In this document: one piece after another, positions 56,801 to 63,985 of the stretch
Position numbering within the stretch: the stretch's first letter is position 1
Layout: each line of letters opens with the position of its first letter
Assembly (NCBI GenBank): GCA_031763025.1
Contig: JASSKH010000009.1
Location: 6,206,512-6,270,511, forward strand
Length of the DNA: 64,000 nucleotides
Direction: 5' to 3'
DNA from: Macrocystis pyrifera
Taxonomy: Eukaryota; Sar; Phaeophyceae; Laminariales; Laminariaceae
The notes under the pieces: generated by a model
Told to the model about the DNA's origin: nothing
Database searches by the model: none
The model's input: the letters and a program-made list of their open reading frames with translations, nothing else
Translations under genes and position numbers: made by a program

Positions 56801-57679
56801 CATGACTTGCGCGGTGAAGGCGCAGCGGTATCGAGCCTCGATGTTGCGGGTCGATGAGGAATGGGTAGACGGTGGAGGCGGCGGCGGAAGCGGCGGCGGC
56901 GGTGGTGGCATCTGCGTACAAGAGGATGGCGAAGAAGCACCGAGAGGAGTAGATCGGTCGGTTGTTGTACCGTCGGCGGTGGTGTTGACGCCGGTGTTGG
57001 TGTTGGTATTGACGTTAACGGGGGCGTTGGCGTCGTTCGCCGTTGCGGCCTCGTCCAGCAAACGGACCAGGTTCAGGTGGCCGTCGACCTCTCCCGCAAC
57101 GTACAGCAACGCGCGCTTGACCCGAACGTACGATCGACGCGATGGCGCCATCCCGCCCACCCCTGCCCCCCCCCCCCCTCCTCTTCCTCTTCCTTCTACT
57201 CCACCTTCTAATGCTCCGTCTTCGACCTCGACGGAGGACTCGCCCCCCTCCGCTGTCCCAGCCGCAGCATGGCCTCCTTCGCTGGCACTGGCGCTGGGTG
57301 CGTTATCAGCATCAAGCAGAGCCCAAAAATGCGGCGCAACCTCGTCCCTGACTTTCCTGTCGAGGATTGCCAAGACGTAGGCCTGGAGGACGTCTACCAG
57401 CCCGCCCGCTCTCAGAATAGATACGCTGGTGCCCAGAGGTACCGTCACCTTTCCTACTTTGTTGCTGCTACCGCTGCTTGTTGCCTCGGACACCGTTGCC
57501 TGTGGAGCTGTAAGCGAAGATGGGAATTCGTCGATCAGGGCTATCACCGTTGTCCAAGCCTCGTCTACTGAAGCGATGGATGGTGGCTGGACAGAAGGCC
57601 GAGAGCGCGGCCCGTGAGAAATCGCAGCGACGGCGGTGCCCCCCGACGATTGACTTTGCGCTACCCCTGCAGACGCCAT
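35901..57679 (-). CDS. APC2: Anaphase-promoting complex subunit 2 (APC2), 14 coding blocks
   Basis: APC2 is the cullin-like scaffold of the anaphase-promoting complex, the nuclear ubiquitin ligase that drives mitotic exit; its C-terminus binds the RING subunit APC11. Coding blocks (minus): 57679-56461, 55844-55576, 54583-54161, 53712-53560, 53035-52904, 50474-50316, 49287-49144, 48272-48169, 47869-47716, 46067-45963, 42942-42860, 42848-42794, 40486-40363, 36082-35901. They total 3306 nt, about 1,100 residues, longer than animal APC2 because of acidic and low-complexity insertions. They follow the family order throughout, and phases match except for one-base discrepancies inside simple repeats in blocks 1 and 3. 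The start ACCATGG has strong context. Introns reach 4.3 kb and hold most of the repeats of this region. Confidence 0.92.
36114..36530 (-). mobile_element. SINE-like element, near full length, poly(C) tail
   Basis: G-run 36114-36131 then GTACTCATCATCATCATGC and the whole SINE body, continuing past TGACAGCATCAATGAATTGA to CCACTTCCAGAGACAGCAAT and GTGCGGAGAAAGGGTTCTCC. It lies in the last APC2 intron, 32 bp from exon 14. Confidence 0.85.
36540..38020. other. APC2 intron, no other gene recognised
   Basis: AT-rich with poly-A runs at 37201-37213 and 37386-37398. Frames here are short and featureless. Confidence 0.5.
38034..38139. mobile_element. MITE (TACGGGGG hairpin family), copy 4
   Basis: TACGGGGGTCCATAGTAAAT at the left; right end GTCCTATTTACTACGTATGA TCCCCCGT is slightly rearranged. 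Confidence 0.85.
38520..38670. repeat. Minisatellite with TAGTGCCGGTTGGTTGCCGC unit
   Basis: At least five imperfect copies of a 25-60 bp unit containing AGTGCCGGT. Confidence 0.8.
39222..39405. repeat. Large foldback element
   Basis: Arms of about 80 bp face each other around 39308-39325: TTTGGCATGGTGGTGCGTCA and TGACAAGACAAAAAAACTGG on the left pair with AGTTTTTTCCTCTTGTCATG and ACGCACAACCATGCCAAAAT on the right. No coding capacity. It lies in an APC2 intron. Confidence 0.85.
39583..39632. repeat. 20-bp tandem repeat, three copies
   Basis: Units of GGGTGATAACACTATCANAC. Confidence 0.8.
39931..40038. mobile_element. MITE (TACGGGGG hairpin family), copy 5
   Basis: TTACGGGGGACCATAGTAAA pairs with TTTACTATGGTCCTCCGTA. 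Confidence 0.9.
40226..40262. repeat. (TGCA)n microsatellite
   Basis: About nine uninterrupted TGCA units next to APC2 exon 13. Confidence 0.9.
40363..40486 (-). CDS. APC2: APC2 exon 13 (acidic linker)
   Basis: AQHRPGGEGMDAMALEDNTE through ANDAESDKVIEQFLTG fits the acidic linker and following helix of APC2. Acceptor TATGGCAG, donor CACAG/GTGATT, phase 1. Weakly conserved, but phase and position fit both neighbours. Confidence 0.75.
40708..40853. mobile_element. MITE (TACGGGGG hairpin family), copy 6, with expanded G-run
   Basis: The left end shows about 41 G before CATAGTAAATAGGACC, and the right end TTTACTATG followed by 12 C and GTAATA. Other copies carry five G, so the terminal G tract has grown here. 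Confidence 0.8.
40981..41064. repeat. 84-nt poly(G) tract, tail of a LINE copy
   Basis: An uninterrupted G-run ending at TACGTATTTGTTGATTGCC, the LINE 3-prime terminus. It is the longest homopolymer in the window. Confidence 0.9.
41065..41132 (-). mobile_element. LINE 3-prime end copy
   Basis: TACGTATTTGTTGATTGCCT through TTTCGAGACGCAGCA, about 65 bp, tailed by the 84-nt tract. Confidence 0.85.
41133..41395 (-). mobile_element. SINE-like element copy with poly(C) tail
   Basis: G-run 41133-41151 then TATTCATGCCATGCATGGCC and the SINE body to GGACTTTCTTGCGTCTGG. Confidence 0.85.
41483..42285. other. APC2 intron, no gene recognised
   Basis: Includes a poly-A tract at 42150-42180 and an isolated palindromic ACCGGGTTCGAACCGGT at 42055-42071. 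No complete RNA structure could be drawn. Confidence 0.5.
42290..42360. mobile_element. Partial MITE of the TACGGGGG family
   Basis: Left half only (TTACGGGGAGCCATAGCAAT), directly followed by an intact copy. Confidence 0.75.
42365..42470. mobile_element. MITE (TACGGGGG hairpin family), copy 7
   Basis: TACGGGGGGGCCATAGTAAA pairs with ATTAACTATGGACCCCGTAA. Confidence 0.9.
42566..42740 (+). mobile_element. LINE 3-prime end copy between two C-rich tracts
   Basis: A C-run of about 70 (42566-42635) precedes TCCTGCTCCGTCTCGAAAGG and the LINE end through AAGCAACAAATGAGT, which is followed by another C tract. The downstream tract is the element tail; the upstream one may be the tail of an earlier insertion. 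Confidence 0.8.
42794..42848 (-). CDS. APC2: APC2 exon 12
   Basis: GGVISESPGPVYRLIQDQ matches the GVLREExPGTFxVIEE segment. It is in phase with exon 11 only if the 11 nt at 42849-42859 (GTGAGGTTTAG) are removed. Donor CAA/GTGAGG. Confidence 0.8.
42860..42942 (-). CDS. APC2: APC2 exon 11 (winged-helix region, first part)
   Basis: TWRLGDLAKEVDLPPGVVQK KMMLWVNQ matches WTLEELxKxVxMPxxLLxRRMxxWxQQ. Acceptor GGGTGAAG. Ends CA/GTGAGG in phase 2, only 11 nt before the next coding block. Confidence 0.88.
43610..43913. repeat. Tandem duplication rich in GGCCTTCGAAGG
   Basis: Two units of about 150 bp: 43610-43763 and 43776-43913 share GCCTTTCAAGGAACTTGCAG (one substitution), TTTTGTGCGCGGAGG and GAGGCCTCCGATTCGAAAAG. 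The flanks (43225-43270 and 43925-44060) carry further CCTCCGAAGGC-type motifs. Confidence 0.8.
45056..45125. repeat. Pentanucleotide microsatellite, GCCAT/GCTAT
   Basis: Tandem TATGCCATGCCATGGTACGC-type units. Confidence 0.8.
45264..45345. repeat. Foldback element of the CTAAGTAGTTTGTCCCC family, diverged copy
   Basis: TTTTAGAACTGGTTCAGTTT and CGGGACTGTAGTTCTAA form the outer arms around ATTCTAAGTAGTTTTTTCCCC. Related to 58602-58686. Confidence 0.65.
45536..45751 (+). mobile_element. SINE-like element copy with poly(C) tail
   Basis: SINE body from GGGTGCAGCTCACTCACCC to GTCATGCATAATATCGACTA CA, then about 22 C. Confidence 0.85.
45963..46067 (-). CDS. APC2: APC2 exon 10
   Basis: LGVVQLTLEFGNVERAFSVS PLHATLIMHFEGKLE corresponds to the LGxVxxxVE...SVxPxQAxILxxFQ segment. 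Acceptor TTGGAACAG, donor GAG/GTGATT, phase 0. Confidence 0.92.
46305..46558 (-). mobile_element. SINE-like element copy with poly(C) tail
   Basis: G-run 46305-46321 then TACTTATTGTTATGCATGGC and the SINE body. A separate 35-nt G-run (46562-46596) lies on its other side. Confidence 0.85.
46979..47032 (+). mobile_element. LINE 3-prime end copy
   Basis: GCTCCGTCTCGAAAGGGATG through AAGGCAAGCGAATAAATAC, followed by a short C run. Confidence 0.75.
47185..47228. repeat. (TTTTTG)n microsatellite
   Basis: Six to seven GTTTTT units immediately before a SINE copy. Confidence 0.85.
47229..47646 (+). mobile_element. SINE-like element, near full length
   Basis: Begins around GGCGGTCGCCCACAGCTGGT and runs through TTGCTGTCTCTGGAATTGGC, AAGTCCGCCTCACAAGCGG, CACGGCGCTTCGCGCTTGG and GACTACGGCCATGCATGAG to GTACACCCCCC. 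Length is about 420 bp. Confidence 0.85.
47716..47869 (-). CDS. APC2: APC2 exon 9
   Basis: CLDAVMVSQHFWPHLLGEDM is the SxxFWP segment of APC2 and cullins; it continues HPSMQEKLAEFSKAYSVIKN to VWKKQ. Acceptor AAACTCAG, donor CAG/GTGGGT. Confidence 0.92.
48169..48272 (-). CDS. APC2: APC2 exon 8
   Basis: VRDVEESKRVNTNVHDRLSQ matches the KDMxxSxRxNxN segment that follows exon 7 in the family. Acceptor GGAACAG, donor CCCA/GTGAGT, phase 2. Confidence 0.85.
48762..48925 (+). mobile_element. SINE-like element copy, truncated, with internal (TA)n
   Basis: CACCTCACGGCGCATCGCGC to GGCCATGCATGGCATGAGTA CACCCC. A TATATATA tract interrupts the body at 48848-48866. Confidence 0.8.
49144..49287 (-). CDS. 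APC2: APC2 exon 7 (cullin homology core)
   Basis: Encodes ELFVTEYRLMLADKLVNNLA and LELLKLRFGESSMHHCDIM, near-identical to the family pattern. Acceptor GAGACAG, donor ATG/GTGAGG, phase 0. Confidence 0.95.
50030..50285. repeat. CCGAA pentanucleotide array
   Basis: Degenerate CCGAA units over about 180 bp beside APC2 exon 6. Confidence 0.9.
50316..50474 (-). CDS. APC2: APC2 exon 6
   Basis: Acceptor CATGCAG. An acidic stretch (DRDDVSDEDDGSPVAPNWEP) leads to DILSMLVSIYGSK, the conserved SLLVSIYGSK at the start of the cullin homology domain. Donor AAG/GTGCAG, phase 0. Confidence 0.92.
50797..50831. repeat. Poly(G) tract
   Basis: About 34 consecutive G in an APC2 intron. A similar tract is at 50527-50552. 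Neither is followed by a recognisable element. Confidence 0.9.
51095..51197. mobile_element. MITE (TACGGGGG hairpin family), copy 8
   Basis: TACGGAGGACCACAGCAGTG at the left; TTTACTATGGTCCCCCGTAA at the right. Confidence 0.85.
52084..52250. repeat. Foldback element split by a MITE
   Basis: GTTTGGGGGACAAACCAGTC at 52090 pairs with AGTTTGTCCCCAAAACTGAT after 52229. Between them sits MITE copy 9. Confidence 0.8.
52123..52230. mobile_element. MITE (TACGGGGG hairpin family), copy 9
   Basis: TTACGGGGGTCCATAGTTAA pairs perfectly with TTAACTATGGACCCCCGTAA, flanked by TA on both sides. Confidence 0.92.
52904..53035 (-). CDS. APC2: APC2 exon 5
   Basis: Acceptor CATCGCAG. Encodes DVLLETVAGPVRLYLQGRKD TVRCIVASLTDE, the conserved REDTVRxIVxxLT region. 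The only phase-compatible 3-prime border is CAG/GCGAGT, a GC-type donor. Confidence 0.9.
53097..53500 (-). mobile_element. SINE-like element, near full length, poly(C) tail
   Basis: G-rich run up to 53110, then TCTCATTATCATGCATGGCC and the SINE body to TGGCCACTTCCAGAGACAGC and TAAAGGTTCTCC. Lies between APC2 exons 4 and 5. Confidence 0.85.
53560..53712 (-). CDS. APC2: APC2 exon 4
   Basis: Acceptor TTCTTTCAG. Encodes TALGVTQQHQRLAVLLRESV and RLLHPGANTHQIIDVYIATI KVLRILDPK, matching the highly conserved LLHPG and IKxLRxLDP segment. Donor AAG/GTAGGC, phase 0. Confidence 0.92.
54161..54583 (-). CDS. APC2: APC2 exon 3
   Basis: Acceptor ACCGCAG, phase 2. Starts CDGVYDEPVLEHVMAWKDQV and ends RIAELFDIIADYPDSAVAIG ELK before donor AAG/GTGCGG. 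The two ends are in different frames; the switch most simply falls at the C-run near 54296-54308 (one-base length difference), giving WAQRLGLAVHEAFCSARIAE. Confidence 0.85.
55342..55555. repeat. GGCAA pentanucleotide array
   Basis: Around 40 tandem GGCAA/GGCGA/CGCAA units, starting about 20 bp past the APC2 exon 2 donor. Confidence 0.95.
55576..55844 (-). CDS. APC2: APC2 exon 2 (acidic run and helix)
   Basis: Acceptor CCACCACAG in phase 0. A long poly-Glu run from a GAG repeat precedes FSDMNREELLELWGVLRRLG and SLLQDAFSGVTFSHVLAYVR, then donor AAAAG/GTGCGC (phase 2). Confidence 0.85.
56237..56342. mobile_element. MITE (TACGGGGG hairpin family), copy 10
   Basis: TTACGGGGGTCCATAGTAAA pairs with TTTACTATGGTCCCCGTAA, flanked by TA. 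Lies in the first APC2 intron. Confidence 0.9.
56461..57679 (-). CDS. APC2: APC2 exon 1 (N-terminal cullin repeats)
   Basis: Includes LRAGGLVDVLQAYVLAILDR and PHFWALLD, matching the start of the APC2 family, then RVKRALLYVAGEVDGHLNLV and GTMRAFFDRNLRFWHRTWLE. A GAG repeat at about 56600-56660 carries one extra base near 56640, which moves the frame; the second frame stays open through SMDVSAASDK (duplicated) and EVEQSFQ to donor CAG/GTACGA. Confidence 0.85.
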
Positions 57680-58089
57680 GGTGCCTACAGTGGAACGGGA
57701 CAGCTCCTTCTCTGTGCAGTATGCGGCTGGCGCAGTGTGTCGCCGCTGCTGATAAATACGTTTAATTTCGCCCGAGGAACAAACGCCTCGACGAAACAGC
57801 GAAACCTCTCCTTCGACATCTTCAAGAGTACGATCCTCTCCCCTCTCCCTCTACTGGCAACTGGCAGCCGTGGTAATACGGGGTGGTACGGATCACGTTG
57901 CAACACGACGCTACGCGGAAGCTTGGCTCCCCGTGTCGTTGCCACTTTACGCTGTCGGCTTTCATCTGGTCCTGCGGTGCGCGTTGGAATATCGAGTCGA
58001 CGTACACAGGCACGTCGTAACTGCTTGTTTGGCGGTTTGGGCGGGTACCATCTGATTGGCGTCACTACTCCTGAGCACTCTTGACTCGT

Positions 58090-58123
<34 letters not shown>

Positions 58124-58590
58124 CAGCAGCAGTAGCAGTAGCAGTAACCAGGTAGTGTAGTACGGGAGACCGCGTTGCTGCTCGAATGACCTCAGAGCCA
58201 CCTAAACTTCCACCACCTCCGAAAGCACCAGCAGCAGCAACAGCACCAGGAGGACGAGCAACATCAACAACAGCGGAACACACGAGCACACGAGATCATC
58301 TGCATCCCCAGTGTCTCGTAATGTGTGGTGATGTGTGATGATGATAATGACGGTGGTGGCAATGCGTTTGAAGACCCCGGCGGCTTTCACGACGACGCCA
58401 GAGAGTCGACGAGTAGGCCAAAATTGGCAGGATCAACCGACGACGACGCCGGCGGCTGCTGTCATTCGTCGTCGTGCCCGCCTAGCTTCGGGGACGGGAA
58501 CGAGGAGCCGGGCGGTCACCTGCAGTGCTGCTGCTGTCCAGGGTGCGCATTTCGTACTGCAAGCTTTCGCAGGTGGGTGAAAAGACAAAC
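57680..58590. other. APC2 upstream region, no gene recognised
   Basis: Presumed to hold the APC2 promoter. Contains (GCA)n at 58092-58140 and GAC/ACG-rich DNA. No promoter element can be called with confidence. Confidence 0.4.
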
Positions 58591-58601
58591 AAACGCGGTT
58601 T

Positions 58602-58690
58602 CTTTAGTACCGCATTCCCATTTTGGGGACAAATCAGTCAAATTCTAAGTAGTTTGTCCCCCAGAAACGGGAACTGCGGTTCTAATACCT
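58602..58690. repeat. Foldback element of the CTAAGTAGTTTGTCCCC family
   Basis: TTAGTACCGCATTCCCATTT and TGGGGACAAA on the left pair with TTTGTCCCCCAGAAACGGGA ACTGCGGTTCTAA on the right around TCAGTCAAATTCTAAGTAG. Confidence 0.8.
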
Positions 58691-58743
58691 GGTATGAGTG
58701 GACACTAACACTTGCAGTGAGTACCGCGAGTTCAGGCTGAATC

Positions 58744-59172
58744 TTAAGGGAGCGGAAACCGGAAAACAGAACTGGCATGCACTTCTGTTTTTCGTTCGTA
58801 TGGCCCAGATTCGCATATGTATCGAGTTTCGTCTCCTCTTCCTATCTCACGGTGTTTTGTGTCAAGTATGCCGGGGTTTCGTTTTAAGTTGGGAGGACGT
58901 TGGAGGGAGGAGTTACCTCTGAACGCAATATTTTCGAATTCGGCCTGCAGTACACGGCTCCCACGCATCCTGTTTGGTGCCCGCCGGGTAGCATGGGACT
59001 TGCTTTCGCAGACTCGAGCTTCCTGGACAGGGTTGGCTTCCTTCGACGAAGGGTCCTCAACCTTGGCAGTCTGCTGCAGCATCAAGGAGCAAGTGCCTTG
59101 GCATTGCAGAAAGCTCAAGCACACAACGACAATCGCCAAGAGCATGCGGTGTAGTCGGTTGTTTGCCATCAC
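58744..59172 (-). CDS. Putative small secreted protein, unknown family
   Basis: A 142-codon frame whose N-terminus looks like a signal peptide: MMANNRLHRM, then hydrophobic LLAIVVVCLSFLQCQG. The rest is hydrophilic and basic, with scattered cysteines. No domain is recognised. Against it: frame length alone is not decisive in this DNA and no splice or expression evidence is visible. Confidence 0.35.
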   Translation of the reverse strand: MMANNRLHRMLLAIVVVCLSFLQCQGTCSLMLQQTAKVEDPSSKEANPVQEARVCESKSHATRRAPNRMRGSRVLQAEFENIAFRGNSSLQRPPNLKRNPGILDTKHREIGRGDETRYICESGPYERKTEVHASSVFRFPLP

Positions 59173-59254
59173 CGGAGCTTGGAGTCTCTCTAGCTACCGC
59201 TATATGCCGGGATACCGTGTCAGAGATACCGAGAGAGTGCGGCAGTCGTAGCGG

Positions 59255-62200
59255 TGATACGTACAAGTATTACTGTAGGCCCGCCACGTTATGCCTCCTC
59301 TGTGGGGTTCAAAACCTCAGTTTCGATCAGCTCTAGGACCGTACAGCATTGGTGTCCGGTTTCGTCTGGCCAGGCCGTTTCTGGTCAAAGTACAGAAACC
59401 ATCTTAGAGAGTTCTGTTTTTCGTCCATCGATATAGTTCGATAAATCGGATTTGGCACGAAATCTTCTTGGATCTGTTCACAACCTGTTCTGTTTTCCGG
59501 TTTCGGCTCCCATAAGAGTCAGCCTAAGAAATATTGGTTCGAAGTTTTCACAAAACCTAAAGAAATACTTTGTATACCAAATATATTTATATTTACACTG
59601 CAACTACAGTACAACAGGACAGGACACCTATTGTATGTAATATAACAGGAAAGCTAACCCAGGCTGGATTTCTTATTTTGAGAGAGGCTGCTTTTTACAT
59701 TAATTTCAAAATAACGACTCTCGAATTTCTTTTTTCCACCCAAATCTCAGCCTGGCTTTCTCATTGGCCTGTTTCTTATCAGGTGTTCTGTGCTGCTGTA
59801 GCGTACCAGGAGAAACCCTACCTCGCCCAGGAATTTGAACCTAGCACCCAAATAAGACTTTCGTGCGTAAGTGATGTCATTGTACCCAAAGTCCGACCAA
59901 GAGATACGTACGGTGGTTCTCCAGAGATTTGCTGGACATGTAACTGACGTACTTCTCTTAAGCAGAAATAGAAGAATCAAGAATCACTCGGTCTTCATGT
60001 TAATGTACAAACGGTCCTTACAGTAATGCCTATTACTAGAGTCGTCGTACCACATATGAATATGTTGAACGCGTGACACAAGTTAGTCCTCCCCGCCCTT
60101 GTCTTCACCCGGCTTTTCCATCCGATGTGCGAGCGTGCTTGCTTGCGGACGGCCGTTCACCGATTTGCAAACAGGCCTCCTGCCACACGTATACCACGGA
60201 CTGGCCGATAACAAAAGCTTGGTTCTCTGGCTTCACCTCTTTGTAAGCATTCCTCCGTGTACCGCCGACCGACAGACAGCAGTTTGTTTCTAGCCTCACC
60301 CCACCTTGCAAACACGCCTCCTATGTGTACCATTTGACCGATGAAACAGGTTGTTTTGGCGGCCCTGATCGGCGCCCTCATCATCGCCACCGTGGCGTCG
60401 ACCTTTTTTTGAGCGAGGATCGGTCGCCAGTGTCTTCATCATCATCATCATCATCATCGCCGTCATCATCGTCTACGATGAAGACGTTATTTAGGTTCCA
60501 TGGGTGTTCGTTGTCTTACCGTATACCGGTTGGTGTGGCCCAGATGTTTGTATGGCTATGGCATGAGTAGCCGACGTTTATGCCGCAATTTTTCGGGTGG
60601 TGAGCATTGTAGATGTCCCTTCTGCATTTAGTATTAAGATGATACTGCTGTGCATACCAGGTACAATTTACCTGGTATTGCCTATCTGGTACGCCCGACA
60701 TGGCGCTGTTTTTTTTGTATCACGAGCCACATTGCACTTGTGTATCTGGTGGACTTAGGGCGACGATTGAAAACGGCAGATTCTGCGCCTGCCTGCCCTT
60801 TTTGTTTCGGAGGCGATCAACGCCATACCCTAGTATCGGTCTATTTTTACGCGACTGCGATGTCGACCGGCAACTCGGCCCACGCCACGCCAACACCACC
60901 ACCTACAGCAACAGCAGCAGCAGGAGTACCGTGTAACACGAGATAAGATAACACCCACCCTTCGGACGAGTGTCACCGGGACTACAGCCCATTTTCTCGA
61001 CAAGGAGGAGAGTGCAAACGCCGAGCGACGCATCTATGGGAACAAGATCTTGACAAGATATTCCCCAAGCCGCCATTTTCGTTGTGTGCGCCCCCTCTTT
61101 GGTTTTGAAGAAAATTGGCTCTGAAATCCATCCCAGGGGGTTGTGTTATATCATCACCCGGGTGTTTCATATGGTAAACACGGCAACACATTGGGATGAA
61201 ACATCCATAACAGCAGAGTCACCCCCCCCCCTCCTCCCCCCCCCCCCTCCCTTTTTGTTCATGCCTTCTTCGGAAGAAAACCGCCAGGCCACTGACTCGG
61301 CACAAGCTCGTACATAATTGTAGACGTCTCATTCCGTTTGGGGTGGCGTATCACGCTCAAAATTGCACGACCTAAAAAAAAAGCTCCAGAATATACTCAG
61401 CGTTCTCCGTTTTTCGATATCCAACTTTTTTTCTCATGCAGCAAAGAAAGGTGGGTGTCCGCATTACACGGCAGCGATGGCAGTGGGGTTATGAGTGGCA
61501 CAACACTCCCGGCAGCTTTCTCCATCTATCGGAACAAAGAGTTGCCGTCAACGCCCAGGCAGGCGTATCACCTGGGGGGATGATCTTGCGATGTCATACT
61601 TGGCTTTGGGCTTTGGGACGGCGACATGGGGTTTTCAACACTTTCGTTACAAAACGTGTCCTGGGGGAGGGGGGAGGCGGGGGGGCGGCACATTAGACTT
61701 CCCCTTCGGGTGATTTCACGGTGCCATGCATAGGCTTTGGGCCGGAGAGAGGGGTTTCGACACTCTCGGTACATAGTGTGTCGGGGGGTAGGGGGGGGGG
61801 GGGGTATCGGACTGCCCCAGGCCACAGCCCCGTGCCGGTAGCCAAACGACCTAAGAAAAACCCGAGAATATAGATCTGCTTGCTTGTCGAATTTGTTCGT
61901 TAAAGGCGCAACCATTTCTTACGACAACACGACATTTTTTTTTTTTTCTTTCAACCGCTCTCGTTCTCTGTTGCGTGAAGGAACAACAGGAACACCTGCA
62001 AACATTTAAAAAAAAAAAAAAAAAATCGCTTCTCGAACTCGTTCGTATAAGTTTTTTTTATGTGACTAAAGACTCAGGTACTACTTTTACGCCCCCCAAA
62101 ACATCTCAAGTGGGTGCAGTTTATCGAAGTATTACCTGGAAGGAAGCAAGCACTACCACAGTGGTACAGAGTAGTTGCTCAAACGCAGCAGCAGCAGTGT

Positions 62201-63120
62201 TGCATCAATATCGCTCCATAAAATAACGTTTACTGGACGACCTCGGCCTCGCATGCCAATGTTGCAAACCTCCAGCGTCATATCATACCCTCGCCTCGCA
62301 CCGTCTATATAAGCGACGCAAATAACTAGCGTCACCATCCACATCACCACCAACACCAGGCAGGTGGCTTGAAAAAGACCATTACGATCGCCCCCCCAGC
62401 CATCACAAGCACGGCGTGGCTAACCGCCCACTCTATTGCAGCTGTAGTGCTAGACAAGCAAGCAACGTGGAACGCGGGGTAAAAAAACTCCCAGCAACAA
62501 CCCACAAAGCGCTTGGTGAGGAGCACAGCAGTCGCGAGATTTGCCCACAACAAAACCCAACGCTAAGGGTCCACTACACGTTTGGTGGGGGGGGGGGGGG
62601 GAGTGCAAGGCGGGGGAGAACAGGAGGGGGAAATAAAGGAAGAGAGGGAGGGAGGAGGTAGGGAGGGGGGGCGAAAATAAACCAACAGCGAGGGGAAAAC
62701 CTCAGCAAAGTAGAAATAAATGCCAACATCGGAATCTCAGACCAGGCATCGATCAGAAGACGCAACAAAAAACGTACAGCACTGCCCGTACCCATGGCGC
62801 ATTGCCTGCACACCACACAAGACCATAATACCACAGGTACATGCTTAACTTAAAAAAACGATGCACAACACGTTGCCCACCCCCTCCCCTCTCTCTGCCT
62901 CTGAACGCCCTCTTTGCTTTGGGGGGGCACGTCGCCCCGAGCCGGAAGTCCCGCTGTCCCATAAATCCAAACGACGGCCGTCTACGAACTAGACGCCCTT
63001 CCCCCCCCCCCCCAACATCTCTACCCCCCTCTACCCCTCGTTACCTCACTATCAACCCGTCCCATCCCAGTCTACCCCCCTATACCTCCTCCCTAACCCC
63101 CCCCCCCCCTCCCTCGACCT
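59255..63120. other. No gene recognised
   Basis: AT-rich in 59450-60100; contains (ATC)n at 60438-60465, G-runs near 61670 and 61790, poly-A at 62008-62025, and a G-rich run at 62585-62601. Short frames without domains. Confidence 0.4.
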
Positions 63121-63123
63121 GCT

Positions 63124-63228
63124 TCAGGCAGTAAAGCCTCCGTCCAGCTTCCAGCTGACCTCCCAGCCGTACTTGTAGAGTGCGTCTAGCGTGGTCGAGA
63201 AGGTCCCGGCTGACACGTGCGCCCGGTA
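63124..63228 (-). CDS. Candidate terminal exon of an unknown gene
   Basis: After acceptor CACGTGCAG the frame reads YRAHVSAGTFSTTLDALYKY GWEVSWKLDGGFTA and ends in TGA. The balanced composition and pyrimidine-containing acceptor make it look like a real 3-prime exon, with earlier exons at higher coordinates or beyond the window. The family is not recognised. Confidence 0.4.
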   Translation of the reverse strand, partial: YRAHVSAGTFSTTLDALYKYGWEVSWKLDGGFTA

Positions 63229-63689
63229 CTGCACGTGGAAAAAGGTACACAAGCAGAGAGACCGGGTTAAACAGGTGAGCATCAACATATCATACCCCAA
63301 GGAAAAGGTATACGCACGCCAGGCAGACCAACACACAAAAGCACGTGGAAAAAAAGGTGCACACACACCCTCGTGAACTGACATGAAGCCACATGGAAGC
63401 GTACACCCACCACATAAACACGGCAAACACGCAACGTTGAAAAAACACACAAACAAGGCACACAACATAAAGGTGCACACGGCGCGACAAAGGTACACAC
63501 GATTCACCTAAAAAGGGTACACAGCACACACCACGTGAAAAATGTGCCCACGCACACACGTAACACACGTATATAGGGGGAGGGCGCGGGCGGAAGAGGC
63601 CGGAGAAGGGGCAAAGCGAAGCGGGCCGTGAGGGTTGTGGCACGGAGGTGCTGGTGTTATTGTCGCGATTGTTCCATCTTGCCGAATGA

Positions 63690-63985
63690 GCGAAAAGGAC
63701 CGACCGGCCGATAGACTCATAAACGCATCAAGATCGTCCATGGGGCCCGATCGACTTACCGACTGACCTACCGAATAAATTAATCGTCCGGCTGATGGAC
63801 GAACTCACAAAACCGACCGACCGATCGACCGATCGACCAACCGACCAACGGACCATCTGAAGTTAAGGATGAACCCGACCGATCGGCCGAACGATCGATC
63901 GACCAACCCACCGAACTTACGAATGGAATCGATCGACAGACCAACCGACCAAAGTAACGATTCAAAACGGAAACCGACCGACAGC
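63690..63985. repeat. CCGAC/CGATCGAC simple repeat
   Basis: Degenerate ACCGACCGA and GATCGACC units to the right edge of the window. Confidence 0.85.
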
